This document shows, piece by piece, positions 20,344-31,494 of a stretch of 64,000 nucleotides of DNA. Position 1 is the stretch's first letter, and each line of letters begins with the position of its first letter. Origin of the DNA: Cladorhizidae sp. MBARI D1340-BT2 (lineage: Eukaryota; Porifera; Demospongiae; Poecilosclerida; Cladorhizidae); the NCBI GenBank assembly GCA_028752905.1, contig JAQNBH010000004.1, positions 8,870,559 to 8,934,558 on the forward strand, read 5' to 3'. Below the pieces are notes generated by a model, which worked only from the letters and a program-made list of their open reading frames with translations, searched no databases and was not told the DNA's origin. Position numbers and translations under genes: made by a program.

Positions 20344-22530
20344 ATGGATATTCGCTCATACTTTGCAAGTACTTCTCAAGCCTCTTCTCATGCTGATAGC
20401 AGCGATAGCGAAGATAGCAGAACAGATAGCTCTGAGCATGTCGAGGCATCTAGTCCTAGCCTTAGTCCTCCACCTTCAAAGAAAAGCAAGCAAAACAAAC
20501 ACCGCTCTTCTGTATCCACGAAGAGAAAATACTCTAAGAGCTGGGAGAAAGATTTCAGTTGGCTCTATTATGACGAGGATAGCGATGGTGCCTTTTGCAA
20601 GGTTTGCAAGCAATCTGGTCTGCAGCGTACTGGAGGAGTGTGGGTCACACAACCTTGCAGAAATTGGAAGAAAGCTGTTGAAAAAATGAAAGCTCATGCG
20701 AGAAGTGACTTCCATATCCATGCAACTCAAGCTCTTTTTGCAGCTAAAGGAGCAGCCAAAGGTGGAACAGTTGTACAGCAACTCCAGAATGTTTTAGCTC
20801 GCAAAAGAGCTCAGAACAGAGCTGCAGTGAAGTGCCTGATCCTACTCACTCATTTTCTTACGAAAGAACAAGTTGCACATTCGACAAAATTTGAGAAGCT
20901 GGTTGACGTGGTGGTTCGATGTGGCAGCCAACATTTGAAGCAATTCTTAGAAACTGCACCAAGAAATGCTGTGTACACATCAAGATTGGCTGTGGTTGAA
21001 TTCATCGAATCATTGGGGACATGGGTGGAGGAGTCGATTCTGAAGCGACTTCAAAAGGCACCTATGTACAGCCTCATGGCAGATGAGTGCACAGATGTCA
21101 CCAACGTAGAAGAATTGTCTGTGTTTTGCCGCTGGGAGGAAGATGGTGTACCAGTAGAGTGCTTTCTGGAGCTTATTCCATTGAAGAAGGCTGATGCAGA
21201 GACCATCTATTCTAATCTCATCGATTGTTTAAAGAAGAAAGGTCTACAAGTCGGAAGAATAGTTGGATTGGGATTTGATGGAGCTGCAACTTTTTCTGGA
21301 CGAAAGACCGGGGTTCAGGCACGTATCAAGAAACATACTCCTCACGCTCTGTTTATACACTGCCACTGTCACTTACTGCAGTTGGCTTGTGTGCAAGCTG
21401 CCAATAAAACTCCTGGAATTGCTCATGTTTACAGAACATTGACTACTCTTTGGAAGCATTTTCGCAATTCCCCCAAGCGAGCAGAGTGTCTGAAGGAGGT
21501 ACAGCACGTTCTTGAACTTCCAGAAATGAAAGTGATCAAGCCATCTGACACACGCTGGCTGGCACATGAAAGGTGTGTCAAAGCTGTCAAAGCAAGTTAT
21601 TCTGCAATTGTAATCACCATTGGGAACATCTACGAGACGTCCCACGAGCCAGAAGCTCTTGGAATCCATGGTGCCCTCTGCAAATTGTCTACGATTGCAG
21701 CTATATATTTGCTTGATTTCACTCTACCACAAGTAGCCAAGCTCAGCAAAGCACTTCAGGCAGAGCAGCTTGACCTCTCGTTGATATCATTCCTTGTTGA
21801 TGCTACTGTTAAATCCTTGGATGATGCAGTTTTGCCTGGAGCGAACTGGGTGTTGGAGTTTCTTGAAAACGTTGAAGACTTGAAGTCATCTACAAAGGTG
21901 TCTATTGACGCTGATAAAATACTTTCGTTCCAGAATGTTGTTGGTAAGCCTTTTGTTGCTGATTTAAAGGCCAACATAACAAGCCGATTTTCTTCATCCA
22001 ACGCTGTTGTATCAGCATTGTCTATATTCGATCCACGGAAAGTTCCAAAACCAGATTCAGTATCTTTTCCCACTTATGGAGACACGTCTGTTGAGAAACT
22101 GATTGCTCACTACGGAGAAGATAGAGATGCAGAAACATTGGATGGAGAAGAAACAGTGAAGACAGCCATGATTTCCACTGAAATACTTACAGAGTGGAAA
22201 ACATTCCGCCAGCTGTTAGTCAAGCAACCACGGGATACTACTGCATCACAGCTGAAAGAACTTGTTTCAAACGACATGCTCAAGGCCATGTTTCCCAATT
22301 TGCACAAGATTGCCTCCATCTGCTTATCGATTCCAGTTTCTACTGCTTCTGTGGAGAGAAGCTTCTCACAGATGAAGATGATCAAGACTCGTTTGCGTAA
22401 TTCTCTAAGTGACTGCAGCCTTTCTCACCTTATGAGGATTGCTATAGAGGCACCAGAAGTACTCTCTGAGAGCGACCTTGAAGAGATTGTGGACGTATGG
22501 CAGAGAAAACCAAGAAGAACCTCAGTTTGA
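20344..22530 (+). CDS. hAT transposase with BED/TTF-like zinc finger, 728 aa
   Basis: A single open frame runs from ATG 20344 to TGA. Residues 1-65 are a Ser/Asp-rich, then basic, tail. Residues about 82-126 form a zinc finger (FCKVCK, C85 and C88, with H118 and H124). The RNase H-like core shows the first acidic residue in SLMADECTDVTNVEE (D247), the second in GLGFDGAATFSG (D312) with the adjoining FIHCHCHLLQLA, and the C-terminal hAT signature SIPVSTASVERSFSQMK with its Glu near residue 670. These are the DDE residues of hAT transposases; it would cut and paste CAGGG-ended DNA in the nucleus. It belongs with the ZMYM6/ZNF862/KIAA1586-like hAT relatives of animals. There are no stops or frameshifts, unlike every other transposase here. 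Confidence 0.95.
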   Translation: MDIRSYFASTSQASSHADSSDSEDSRTDSSEHVEASSPSLSPPPSKKSKQNKHRSSVSTKRKYSKSWEKDFSWLYYDEDSDGAFCKVCKQSGLQRTGGVWVTQPCRNWKKAVEKMKAHARSDFHIHATQALFAAKGAAKGGTVVQQLQNVLARKRAQNRAAVKCLILLTHFLTKEQVAHSTKFEKLVDVVVRCGSQHLKQFLETAPRNAVYTSRLAVVEFIESLGTWVEESILKRLQKAPMYSLMADECTDVTNVEELSVFCRWEEDGVPVECFLELIPLKKADAETIYSNLIDCLKKKGLQVGRIVGLGFDGAATFSGRKTGVQARIKKHTPHALFIHCHCHLLQLACVQAANKTPGIAHVYRTLTTLWKHFRNSPKRAECLKEVQHVLELPEMKVIKPSDTRWLAHERCVKAVKASYSAIVITIGNIYETSHEPEALGIHGALCKLSTIAAIYLLDFTLPQVAKLSKALQAEQLDLSLISFLVDATVKSLDDAVLPGANWVLEFLENVEDLKSSTKVSIDADKILSFQNVVGKPFVADLKANITSRFSSSNAVVSALSIFDPRKVPKPDSVSFPTYGDTSVEKLIAHYGEDRDAETLDGEETVKTAMISTEILTEWKTFRQLLVKQPRDTTASQLKELVSNDMLKAMFPNLHKIASICLSIPVSTASVERSFSQMKMIKTRLRNSLSDCSLSHLMRIAIEAPEVLSESDLEEIVDVWQRKPRRTSV

Positions 22531-22788
22531 CATTCCTATCATTTGAACCTGATATCATAAGCTTATTGCACCTTTCTTGTATTACACCTTTCTTGACATT
22601 ATTTAAAAAAATATCTCTAATTTCAAGGGGGGGGGGGGCGAGAATGATACAAGGGGGGGCGAATGCCCCCCCCCGCCCCCCCCTAAATACACCCCTGTGC
22701 CTGCTCCTCCTCATATCCCGACCACTACTTCTCCTCAGACCTCATCTCTCCTTGCACATCCTACACCAAACTACCAGTTGGTGCTATT

Positions 22789-23058
22789 ATGGATGCCCTA
22801 CCCTCATGCGACATCAACAGGCAGGGACTGGCAACGGAGGAAGAGGTTATCGGTAAATATCCTAAGCGGCACGGATCATGTAGAGCCGGGACTCTTGCAT
22901 GCAAACTTGCACGTGAGGCTATACTAGACAACGACATTCTCCTTCAGTACACACCAAAAGAAAAAGTTCTGGCACCTCCCAGGATTTCCCTCAAAGGAAC
23001 TAGAAAGAGTTATGTTTATACATTACCCACAATTTTGGAGAGCTCCTGTGGAGTTTGA
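22789..23058 (+). pseudogene. BEN-like accessory ORF of Mutator-like element, copy A, frameshifted
   Basis: The ATG at 22789 opens a frame identical to copy B (38236-38580) for about 57 codons (CDINRQGLATEEEVIGKYPK; TLACKLAREAILDNDILLQY). It then diverges because an indel at about 22958-22970 (aaagaaaaagttctgg versus aaaggaaactgg) shifts the frame. A further deletion removed several codons around 23003. It is inactive in this copy; see copy B for the domain reasoning. Confidence 0.6.
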
Positions 23059-23728
23059 GCCAGTGCATCGAAGCATTGAAATGCTTACATGTTTAGGTAG
23101 TGTTTGGTACTGTCTGTTGTCTTTGTAATTCAATAACCTTCCTTGCAGACACGTATTATAAGTCAGAAAGAAAATATTCAACAGAAAAAATAAAATACCC
23201 ACTCTAAATATACCACAGTGCTATTTTGGTAATTTCTTTGTGTGCAATGCTAACCGAACATAAAGGTACGCCAAACAAGCCTGTCACATCGGCGAATGCA
23301 AACTTAAGACCTGTCCACACTGCACTTAGGGGGGACTATTGTACTTTTTTCCCTACTTTTTTTATTTTATTATTGTTTGTCTTATACCATAGCTACATAC
23401 ATAAACTGTCATTGTTTCAAGTTTCAGAGCATTTCAATGCTCCATTATAAAGTTATGATACTTTTTATACACACCATTTCATTGTCAAAGAATATTCAAG
23501 GTGAAACAGAGAAAGAGCTGCGTTCTTCCTGACGTTCAAGCGTTTATAAGTCAGCGACCGTACTCCCCTATGTTTTCAAACAACTACCAAAATGACGAAC
23601 AGTTGACGTTGAAGATTGTCATAGTAACTGCGCGGAGCTAAGAAGTCTGTGTGTGCAGTAAAAATGCGGAAAACGAGGTATATAGCGACCGGCCGCCCCC
23701 TCAATTTTTTTAAGTCAGCTATCTCAGA

Positions 23729-25871
23729 ATGCCGAAAATTGCTAGGTCGAAACCATCAGCGTCTAAGACCCCAGATCGACCTTCTAAGTTTTCCTCGAAA
23801 AGGCGGAAGAGGCGTCGTTGGCCTTTAGCTAAGGAGTTGAACCTTGAGCAGGAGACACCAGCTTCTACCGATGACTCGCCAATGCCAGTGGTGTCGGTTG
23901 TCAGCGGGAAAAAGCTGGCGCTAACTAGGCCAACCGTGGCTACCTCTAAGGCTGGGCCTTCCTCTGAAATGTTGGACTGTGAATGTTGGACTGTGAGCCA
24001 CAGATGGGCCAGGCTACTTCATATAACCTGGTCTCTACTGATCGGCTTCGAGCCTCATTGAAGGGTTAGCTTTCTGTGCCTGTGGAGCGCCTTGGATGTC
24101 CATAAAGATCTGTCTTGTAGAAAAGGTCTGGTTTCGAAGATGTCCATCTTATGTTCTGAAAAGGGTATTTTCTCAGACCCTTACTCGAGGAACGAAACTT
24201 CTAGAGTACAAGAGAGATGTGTTCTGGCATCCAAGTTTGTTGGTTTAGGGTGCGACCATCTTGAGATGTTGACATCGATGATGGGTCTGCCTCCTTCTCT
24301 AGGTCCTTCTTCTTATGCTAGGCATAATACACGGCTTTGTGAGTTGACCGAAAGGAAAGCTGACGATAGTCATTTGCTGTCCTCTGCACATCTTCACAGT
24401 GTGCTCTGTGTCGATCCTGACGAGGTTGTTGATGTGACCGTCACTTGGGACGGCACCTGGTCCAAACGTGGGCACACAGCTCGCTACGGTGTGGTTGTGG
24501 TGATCTCCTGGGAGACTGGACAAGTGCTTGATACCGAAGTCCTTTCCAAGGGATGTCCGATCTGTTCCGCTCACGAAGGCATGGATAAGGACTCGGAGGG
24601 TTACCGTCTGTGGTAGGAAGGCCACGAGGATTCATGTAACCGAAATTACATTGGATCCTCGCCTGCCATGGAGACAACTGGAGCGGAGATGATTTTCTTG
24701 CGTTCCATCTTCCATCTCTAAGAATAATCTCCGCTACACAAAGGTAAGCACATTATATTTAAAAAATATATTGTGTGTTTTTATAGATGGCCTTGTTTCT
24801 TTCAGGTAATCAGTGATGGTGATACCAAGACTGTATCCAACCTCAATGCCCTAAACCAGGGCTTGGGGCCTTATGGGTCGGGTATTGCCATCGTCAAGCA
24901 TGAGTGTGTAGTGTTCAGAAGCGTCTCGGAAAAAATCTACGCAGCCTTATCAAGACATCGGCACCGGCCACGAGCAAGATCGAGGACAATGCTGCTACCC
25001 GGAAGCAGCAGGTGCTCGCAAATAAGGCTGCCCGAGATGCTACCAGGGCTCTCAAAGCTGCGGCCCTAGAACTGGCAAAGGAAGAAACGCAGCAATTGCG
25101 TATCAGGGCCAAAGCTGACAGAGTAGCGGCAGGGTTGAAGGGGACAATCAAGATCAGTACTGTCGAACCCAACCCTGTTGAAGAAGTCCAACCTGTAAAA
25201 GTAGACGCCATCATGAAGATGGTGCCACTTTCCGGGTCAGGTAAGCACGGCATCACGGATGACGATGTCGTGGTCCTCCAAGACGTGAAATCTATGAAGA
25301 ACGCCTGCTGGGCTGTGTACTACCACTCGATTTCTACCGACAGCGAACCAGAGCACCGTTTTTGTCCAGACGGGAAAGACTCTTGGTGCAAGTTCAATCG
25401 TGCAATCGCTAATGGGGAGAATTCTCCACCACACACACCCCGTATCCCTCCTCATCTACGAGAAGGTGTGAAAAGTTACTCTGCGATGAGGAGCTTCTGA
25501 AACGGTGCGAGTTGGGTGCCTCACAAACCAGAACGAGAGTTTCAACAACCTCGTCAGGGAACGGTGCCGAAAGACTGGATATTGTTCCTTGGTTAGTGTT
25601 AATTAAGATTGCTGTCCATCTAGCAGTTCTTACCTTCAATAGCGGCTTGAATGCCATAGCGGACTTGTATGAGTCGTTTGTAGGTTTGCCTGTAAGCGGC
25701 TCTGTAGCCAAGCTCTTTGAGTCGAGAGACAAAACAAGAGTGAGGAAGGCAGCGCATAAAGCTATGGGCGCTACCAAGGACAGTAGAAAGTCTAAGCGAT
25801 CTAGGGCGTTGACGTCTGAATCAAGGCATGCAAAGAAGGAAGATCTGACTTACGATTCTGTAGGTTTCTGA
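23729..25871 (+). pseudogene. Mutator-like transposase, copy A
   Basis: The ATG at 23729 begins a basic N-terminus (SSKRRKRRRWPLAKE). The core domain follows in another frame from 24092: GLVSKMSILCSEKG, FSDPYSRNE, a conserved Met-Met-Gly-Leu-Pro-Pro, then VDVTVTWDGTWSKRG, the Mutator-type catalytic Asp region, with LDTEVLSKGCPICSAHEG after it. An intron at 24744-24805 (gtaagc...tttcag, phase 0) precedes VISDGDTKTVSNLNAL, which carries the second Asp. The C-terminal part has FCPDGKDSWCKFNRAIANGE. Lesions include a 14-nt tandem duplication near 23972, a TAG at 24614-24616, a +1 shift near 24710, and deletions near 25280 and 25468. The TAG is shared with copy B. Confidence 0.8.
24744..24805 (+). 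other. Intron in Mutator-like transposase, copy A
   Basis: GT-AG, 62 bp: gtaagcacattatattt ... tttctttcag, between ...RYTK and VISDGD codons in phase 0. The equivalent intron in copy B is 63 bp at 40211-40273. Confidence 0.85.
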
Positions 25872-25948
25872 TATTCTGGACATGTTCCCCTTCTCCCGAT
25901 TGGCTTTTTTCAAAGCCGTCATGCCCCTTTCCCACTCTCCAAATCTCG

Positions 25949-26262
25949 ACCAGGCAATTACATTTTAACACTAATGAAAACGGTGGTTGGGGCTTCCTCT
26001 AGCCACTGGTACCAATTAAAGTTATTTAGCACTTCGCAGCCCGGAGTGGTTTCTGTGGAGGTTGGGGCGAGTCATTTCTTTTGAGGTCCCTCCGCTTTAG
26101 GGTCTATTAACTTGCCTATAGTTATATCTATGAAAATATTTTAGCATCAGAGAAGAGAGCACACAGAGAGACCTATCTTTTGAGCTATATATCAAGTCTA
26201 TACCATGAAGTTTGCAGAATCTATGGAGTTCTAAAGTTGTAACCACAAGTTTAACCTTACGA
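25949..26262. mobile_element. Foldback element, copy 3 (half, minus-oriented arm)
   Basis: From cgaccaggcaattacatttt through the inverted arm (gagagcacacagagagacct; tttgagctatatatcaagtc) to gttgtaaccacaagtttaac. It corresponds to 45647-45918 plus 49917-49965 in the second duplicate, where a LINE interrupts the arm at ...tctgtacca|gaagtttgcag. Here the join is continuous (tctataccatgaagtttgca), giving the empty site. Confidence 0.7.
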
Positions 26263-27531
26263 AGCAAAAATAAACAGCCTACCAAAGTCAATAAACTATA
26301 GCTGTAATTGAGATGTGTTTTTTTCCCATCCCTTTCTTGCTGATCAGCAACCTACAGATGGGTAGGAAACATTTGCTGCAGAGAAGAGAAGAGAGGTGAG
26401 GGACAGAACGAACGGAAGTTGAAACTGCATGAGGGTGTAAAAACATAGCAACAGTTCTCTAGCTATGTACTAGCTAGTTTGGCAACTGGCCACAGATAGT
26501 ATACAGCAGGCTACAAGGTTCCGAATTGCAGCATCACAAAGACACGAGTGAATGAACGCAAACTCACGTAGTTATTTGAACGTTTTAATTTGTTGCTCTC
26601 ATTTAGTATCGAACTACTTATCAATTGGACCAGAATAATGCACATTAATGTGCATTATTTAATAATTCTAATTCAGCATAGACGTGACTAATGCGCATTG
26701 GTTTGTGCAGTGTTAGAGCACCAGGACAGAAAGCTTTAACGGACAAACAGTTGTAGAACAACATGGAAGTATCGCTGAGTCAGCAAAGCTAACATGCGGA
26801 ACAGAATATACCAAAATGCAAATATTCCCCCCTCCCCTCCCCCTCTAATCCTACGAAGATTGCAAGACTCGACCCCTGCGCTTGTGCCAAGAAATATTGC
26901 CTTCAAGCCCCACCACTTTTCACATGCTTGTCTAACAATGCTCTCACCTTATTGATCCATTGAGAGAGCAGATAAGACATTTGGAACTTACAGTACCTTG
27001 AACACTTCTGAGTCCAGAGAGGAATATCAACTTTTATCCATAGCAATGGAATTGCTACAGAAGTACAAATACTCAATTATAAATGGTCATTTCAAAGGTT
27101 TGTGTAGGCCTTCAAATTTTTAGGCATCCTACAAAGTGTAAATTCCTCATCTAGTAACAACAACTAGGGTGGAAGGGGAAGGCGAGTCTTTTTGATTTTC
27201 TTGCAACAAATTTAGTTGAAGCAGGGATGCATATAGAAACCTTGCCATGGGAGGGTGTGTGCGATGAAAAAACAGGTGTAGGGCCTGACCCACTATCACA
27301 ATTTTAAAGAAGGGGGGGGGGGGGCCTTCCCCGCCCCAAATACACCCATGTAGGTGAATAAAATATATCATAGCAGACCATGCTATATGTACTTGTCTAT
27401 TGTTAATTCAATTCCAGCATGTACATAATGAAATTCTGACACAACAGGAAAACGGTTTTACAATAATGACACCTAGAACATTTAATGAAAATTAGTGTAG
27501 AGGGTCCTCCATTGACCGATGTGGACTTTAA
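26263..27531. repeat. Anonymous duplicated block, copy A
   Basis: Starting cttacgaagcaaaaataaac, this 1.27-kb block matches 50096-51382 with a few percent difference over its length. It continues after the piggyBac insertion at 31084-31131. It includes a 129-bp hAT-derived MITE (27222-27350) and a short palindrome, aatgcacattaatgtgcatt (about 26637-26656). No coding sequence is seen. Confidence 0.85.
27222..27350. mobile_element. 129-bp non-autonomous hAT derivative (MITE)
   Basis: The left end cagggatgcatatagaaacc matches the hAT terminus at 19265 (cagggttgtatacagaaatt) through the following ttgcca and G-run. The right end, read inward, is catgggtgtatttggggcgg against caggggtgtatttagggggg. 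Only the terminal regions remain. The second duplicate holds the same MITE at 51067-51196, so it predates the duplication. No target duplication is clear. Confidence 0.65.
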
Positions 27532-27974
27532 CCCTTTCACTGCGCATACCCGGTACTACCGGGTAGAAAAAAATGTCGTTGAATTGCGCGTACCCGGTAC
27601 TACCGGGTATGTGAAAATAATCATTTTTAAATTCCGCGTGCACTGCACGTGCCAGCTATTTTTTTCTTCCTATGAACTAGAGATGATTTCCACTTGGAAA
27701 GTCGTGTTTCCCAGCGGTAGGCAGCGGAATGACGCGAGCGCGGCCTCAGAAGGCAACGAAGTTGTGGACCAGACAGCGTGGACAACTTTGATTTGGACGA
27801 TACAGGTAATTCGTTTCCAACAGTTGACTACGATAATGCCGACAGTGATTGGGAGTATTCCATGGACGAGACCGATGATTTGCTCAACTTGGGCGGCCCT
27901 GCACAGGGCCAAGGTGACAATGCCATGTCTGTAGATTGAAACGACATCAATATGGCCGCCATTAGGTCACATGA

Positions 27975-30914
27975 CCACCTAATTATTCAAAACCTGGCTT
28001 ACTAAATCAACCACGAACACTGAAATTCTCCCTACAAATTACAACTTGTATCGGCGAGATAGGGGCTCTAGAGGAGGAGGAGTAATGATTGCCATTTCAG
28101 ATCAAATCCCATCTGTTCTGATTTCAACAGCTTCTTCAGCCGAACTGATTATAGTCGAACTGCTTTCTCCTATCCCTCTCTTTCTATGTTGTGTGTATGC
28201 TCCACCACTCATCTCTCCACCCGTCATGCAAGAAATATGCTCGTGCCTAAAATCAATACCAAATGATGCACACCTAGTAATAGTCGGAGATTTCAATCTT
28301 CCAGACGTTAACTGGTCTTCAATGTCAGCGTCATCAACAACTAGCTCTCTTTTCTGTGATACACTAATCTCATCTAATCTAGTACAATTAGTTACGAACA
28401 CAACTCACTCCTCCGGTAATATTCTGGATCTGATTATTACCAACTTCCCAGATCGAATATGTTCCCTTCACATCGACTCTAATTTCTGTAACCTCAAATC
28501 AGACCACTTCCTTCTTTCATTTAATGTTTTGTGCTCTCTCAACAAATATAAACCTCCTTCGCTACTTCTTAACAACTACGCTAAAGCTGACCTAGAGGGT
28601 TTGGCCAACCACCTATTGCAGTCCTTAAACAAGTTACATCACTATCCTGTTTCCGATGTGAATCTACTTTGGACTCAGATAAAGTCTGAAACAACATCAG
28701 CATGTGACTTGTTCATTCCTAAGTTCAGAGCTTCATCACACAAATCTCCAGTGGTTCAACCCCCAAATTAGGCATCAAGTTAATCAAATTCATACACTGC
28801 GACGCAAAATCAAGCGAAATCCTTCTTTACAACATTTCGACACTTTGTCAAACATGGAACGGGATCTGCAAAAGTTAATCTTATCTTCAAAAACTTCCTA
28901 CATAGAAAACCTAGTTTTTCTTTCCACTCTTAACAGTAAGAAACTATATGGGTACATCAATCAGCTCTCCAAAAATAAAAAGATATCCAACGTCATCATT
29001 CACGACTCTATTCCTATTACTGACCCTTCTCAAAAAGCTGAGTTATTTAACAACTATTTCAACTCTGTATTTACCAAGAGCAACTTTATGCTACCTCCTT
29101 TCCACAAATTACCTTCACCCCAGTCGCAACTTTCTACAATCAACATAACGATAGAAGATGTTCTGGATGCCCTTCATACGCTAGACCCAACCAAAGCTCC
29201 TGGATGTGACAGCATTAGCCCACTAATATTCAAACATTGTGCAGCCTCTCTTTCTGAGCCAATCACTAACCTATTTGAGCATAGTCTCCGATCTTCCTCT
29301 ATACCCGTTGAATGGAAAATTAAAAAAATTAAGCCGATTTTAAAAAAAGGTGACATTTCAAGTGTCCACAACTACAGACCCATATCTTTGCTCAGTGTTG
29401 TATCTAAGGTACTGGAATCTATCATTTACAAAAAAATCATACCATTTCTTGGACCTTTAATTAGTAGGGAACAGTTCGGATTTATGCAGAAAAGATCATG
29501 CCTGACAAACCTTCTCACAACATATTCAACTGTTTATGATGCAATTGAACTTCACAACGTTTCTGACATTATCTTTCTAGACTTTTCAAAGGCCTTTGAT
29601 TCAGTGCCACACTCGGAACTCCTCTACAAGCTTTGGCTCATGGGTATCACTGGCCCCCTCTGGCTGTGGTTCCAAAATTACCTATCAAACAGACACCACT
29701 ATGTGGAACTAGAAGGTTTTTCATCTACCAAACTACCTGTCATATCAGGGGTTCCACAGGGCAGTATTCTGGGGCCACTTTTATTCCTGGTGTATGTAAA
29801 CGACATACCAGCAGCTATTAGTTTCTCATCATCCTACATGTTTGCCGACGACATCAAACTTGTCAAATCAATCTCCTCTCCCGAAGACTATAATTTATTG
29901 CAGATTGACTTAACAACCATAACATGCTGGTGTAAGAAATGGAATCTACAATTGAATGAATCTAAATGCTCTGCAATGAGAATCTCGCTAACCAAAAAGG
30001 ATCCCCACACTTACAGTGTAAACGGAACTGTCATTCCTCACACTGATGGTCAGAGAGATCTAGTCTTCACCACATGCAACCTCTCCTGGTCAGAACATAT
30101 TTCCAAAATATGCAGAAACGCTTATTTTGCTCTTAACCTGATAAGGAGAACCTTCCAATCCTCATCTTCTACAGTTGTAAAAAAATCCCTATACATCTCA
30201 TTGATAAGGTCTAAAATAACCTATTGCTCTCAGCTTTGGAGACCTCGCCTTTTAAAGGACATCTCTCTGCTGGAAAAGGTCCAACGTCGAACTACAAAAT
30301 ACATTTTGAATGATCACACATCAGACTACAAATCCAGACTCATTACCTTAAACTTACTACCACTGATGTACTGGTTCGAACTGCAAGACATCCTCTTCCT
30401 TGTAAAATCGTTAAAGGATCGTTCGAGCAACTTTGACATACAAAAATACATATCATTCTCTACCAACCCTACTCGGTCATCTTCACTTCACAAATTAAAC
30501 TACAAATTCACTCGCTCCTCCAACAGTAGACATTTCTACTTCAACCGCATTGTACTACTATGGAATGCACTGCCTCCTATTGACATTTCACAATCACTAT
30601 TATCTATCAAGAAACAACTGGTACCGTACTTATGGCATTATTTCCTAAATCACTTTGACCCAGCCGACACATGCACTTTTTCACTATCTTTGTCCTTGCG
30701 CACCATGCCATATGATCAATATTAATAGGACCCCTGATTAACTCTGATTAACTCTGTATTGTTCCTTTTACTTTTTCTTTTCTTCATTTTCAGGCTTCAC
30801 CAGTTCTTGGTTCATTGACCTTCAGCAATCATTATTTCCAATATCACTCACACACATTTCACACCTGTCAACATGGCTGTAAAGTTCATAATAATAATAA
30901 TAATAATAATAAAA
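27975..30914 (+). mobile_element. 5'-truncated Jockey/CR1-group LINE with (ATA)n tail
   Basis: The coding part begins within the endonuclease (YRRDRGSRGGGVMIAIS near 28046; readable upstream to about 27985). It includes the reverse transcriptase and ends in an (ATA)n tail at 30889-30914, a normal LINE 3' end. It inserted into the piggyBac-type element. Clade assignment within the Jockey/CR1 group is not resolved. There is no RNase H domain. Confidence 0.8.
28046..30725 (+). pseudogene. LINE endonuclease-reverse transcriptase, one frameshift
   Basis: The endonuclease frame 28046-28771 contains VIVGDFNLPDVNWSSM, the GDFN catalytic/metal motif of APE-type endonucleases, and a terminal SDHFLLSF. 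The reverse transcriptase frame 28704-30725 contains the canonical blocks: NYRPISLLSVVSKVLE, LDFSKAFDSVPHSELL, SGVPQGSILGPLLFLVYVND, and the catalytic MFADDIKL. The two frames are separated by a one-base indel between about 28740 and 28768. The C-terminal portion (WRPRLLKDISLLEKVQRRTT) is normal for the group. The first 60 or so endonuclease residues are missing. It acts by target-primed reverse transcription of its own RNA. Apart from the single frameshift and 5' truncation it is well preserved, so it is young. Confidence 0.9.
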
Positions 30915-31131
30915 TACCAAATTTCAATTTTTCCCCCATAGGCCAACCTCTTGCCCACCCAAAAACATAAAAAGAATTTCAAAATAACCTCTTAGTCTTT
31001 TTTTGGCATTGATTTCAAAATCACCTTTTTTTTGGCAAAAAAAGCCAGCACAGGGGGGGTATTTACCTGCAGCAGTGAAAGGGTTAATACAATTCTCGAC
31101 ATTTATAAACAGAAAAATAGATGCATTTTAC

Positions 31132-31490
31132 TTTAATTTAGTACAATTTTTCTCCATACATTATTGTATATGTTTGCGTATATATTAATTTTGTTAATTA
31201 TGCATTACTGTATTATAATTTTATTACCGTTGATCATCTTTGAATTTACTATTGCTTCTACGTTCCCTTCCCTCTCTGTAGTGCTCTCTTTTTTCCCTGT
31301 TACCGTAATGTATTACTTAAGAAATTTCAATTTTTAATTGTTAAAATTTATGGGGGGGGGGGGGGGGGCATTTTGGGTGGGGTTATCCCAGGTCTCCGCC
31401 CCCCTGACCATGAAGTCAGTCCAGGCTGCAACTGGGCATACTCAATCTGCCAGCGTAATCAAAGTAAACAAATTAAAAAAATCTTTATAA
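31132..31490. other. Non-coding, long poly-G run
   Basis: AT-rich sequence with an 18-nt G run at about 31352-31369, followed by ggtggggttatcccaggtct. It resembles a decayed transposon terminus. No gene is seen. Confidence 0.35.
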
Positions 31491-31494
31491 CGCG

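Larger units (their letters stand above)
19265..22697 (+). mobile_element. Apparently intact hAT transposon, 3433 bp
   Basis: It is bounded by CAGGGTTGTATACAG on the left and, read inward, CAGGGGTGTATTTAG on the right. It is flanked by the 5-bp direct repeat TGCCT (19260-19264 and 22698-22702). The paralogous locus at 38141-38155 has a single TGCCT and is otherwise continuous, so the insertion is precise. It carries an uninterrupted 728-codon transposase. Sub-terminal G/C runs (19295, 22626, 22669) are part of the element. It is a candidate currently mobile element. Confidence 0.9.
17155..25950 (+). mobile_element. Mutator-like element, copy A (interrupted by hAT)
   Basis: Sequence 17155-19264 plus 22698-25950 matches 36889-41465 colinearly. 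The parts are a minisatellite, an acidic ORF, a BEN-like ORF and a Mutator-type transposase ORF with one intron. The hAT insertion 19265-22697 splits it. Its right edge is lost at about 25950, where the foldback sequence tcgaccaggcaattac begins. Terminal inverted repeats and target duplications could not be identified, so outer limits are approximate. All three ORFs in this copy carry lesions. Confidence 0.7.
27532..31083. mobile_element. piggyBac-type element with TTAA target site, carrying a LINE
   Basis: The ends CCCTTTCACTGC (27532) and GCAGTGAAAGGG (31083) are exact inverted repeats, each preceded or followed by TTAA (27528-27531 and 31084-31087). The duplicate locus has one uninterrupted TTAA at 51379-51382 in identical flanks. 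This is the diagnostic signature of piggyBac insertion. Near the left end two tandem 44-nt copies of a palindrome (acccggtactaccgggt, at 27548 and 27592) resemble transposase-binding repeats. An acidic open frame ending at 27939 (DNADSDWEYSMDETDD) looks like a transposase N-terminus. No catalytic domain remains, so it is non-autonomous. A LINE occupies most of the interior. Confidence 0.85.
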
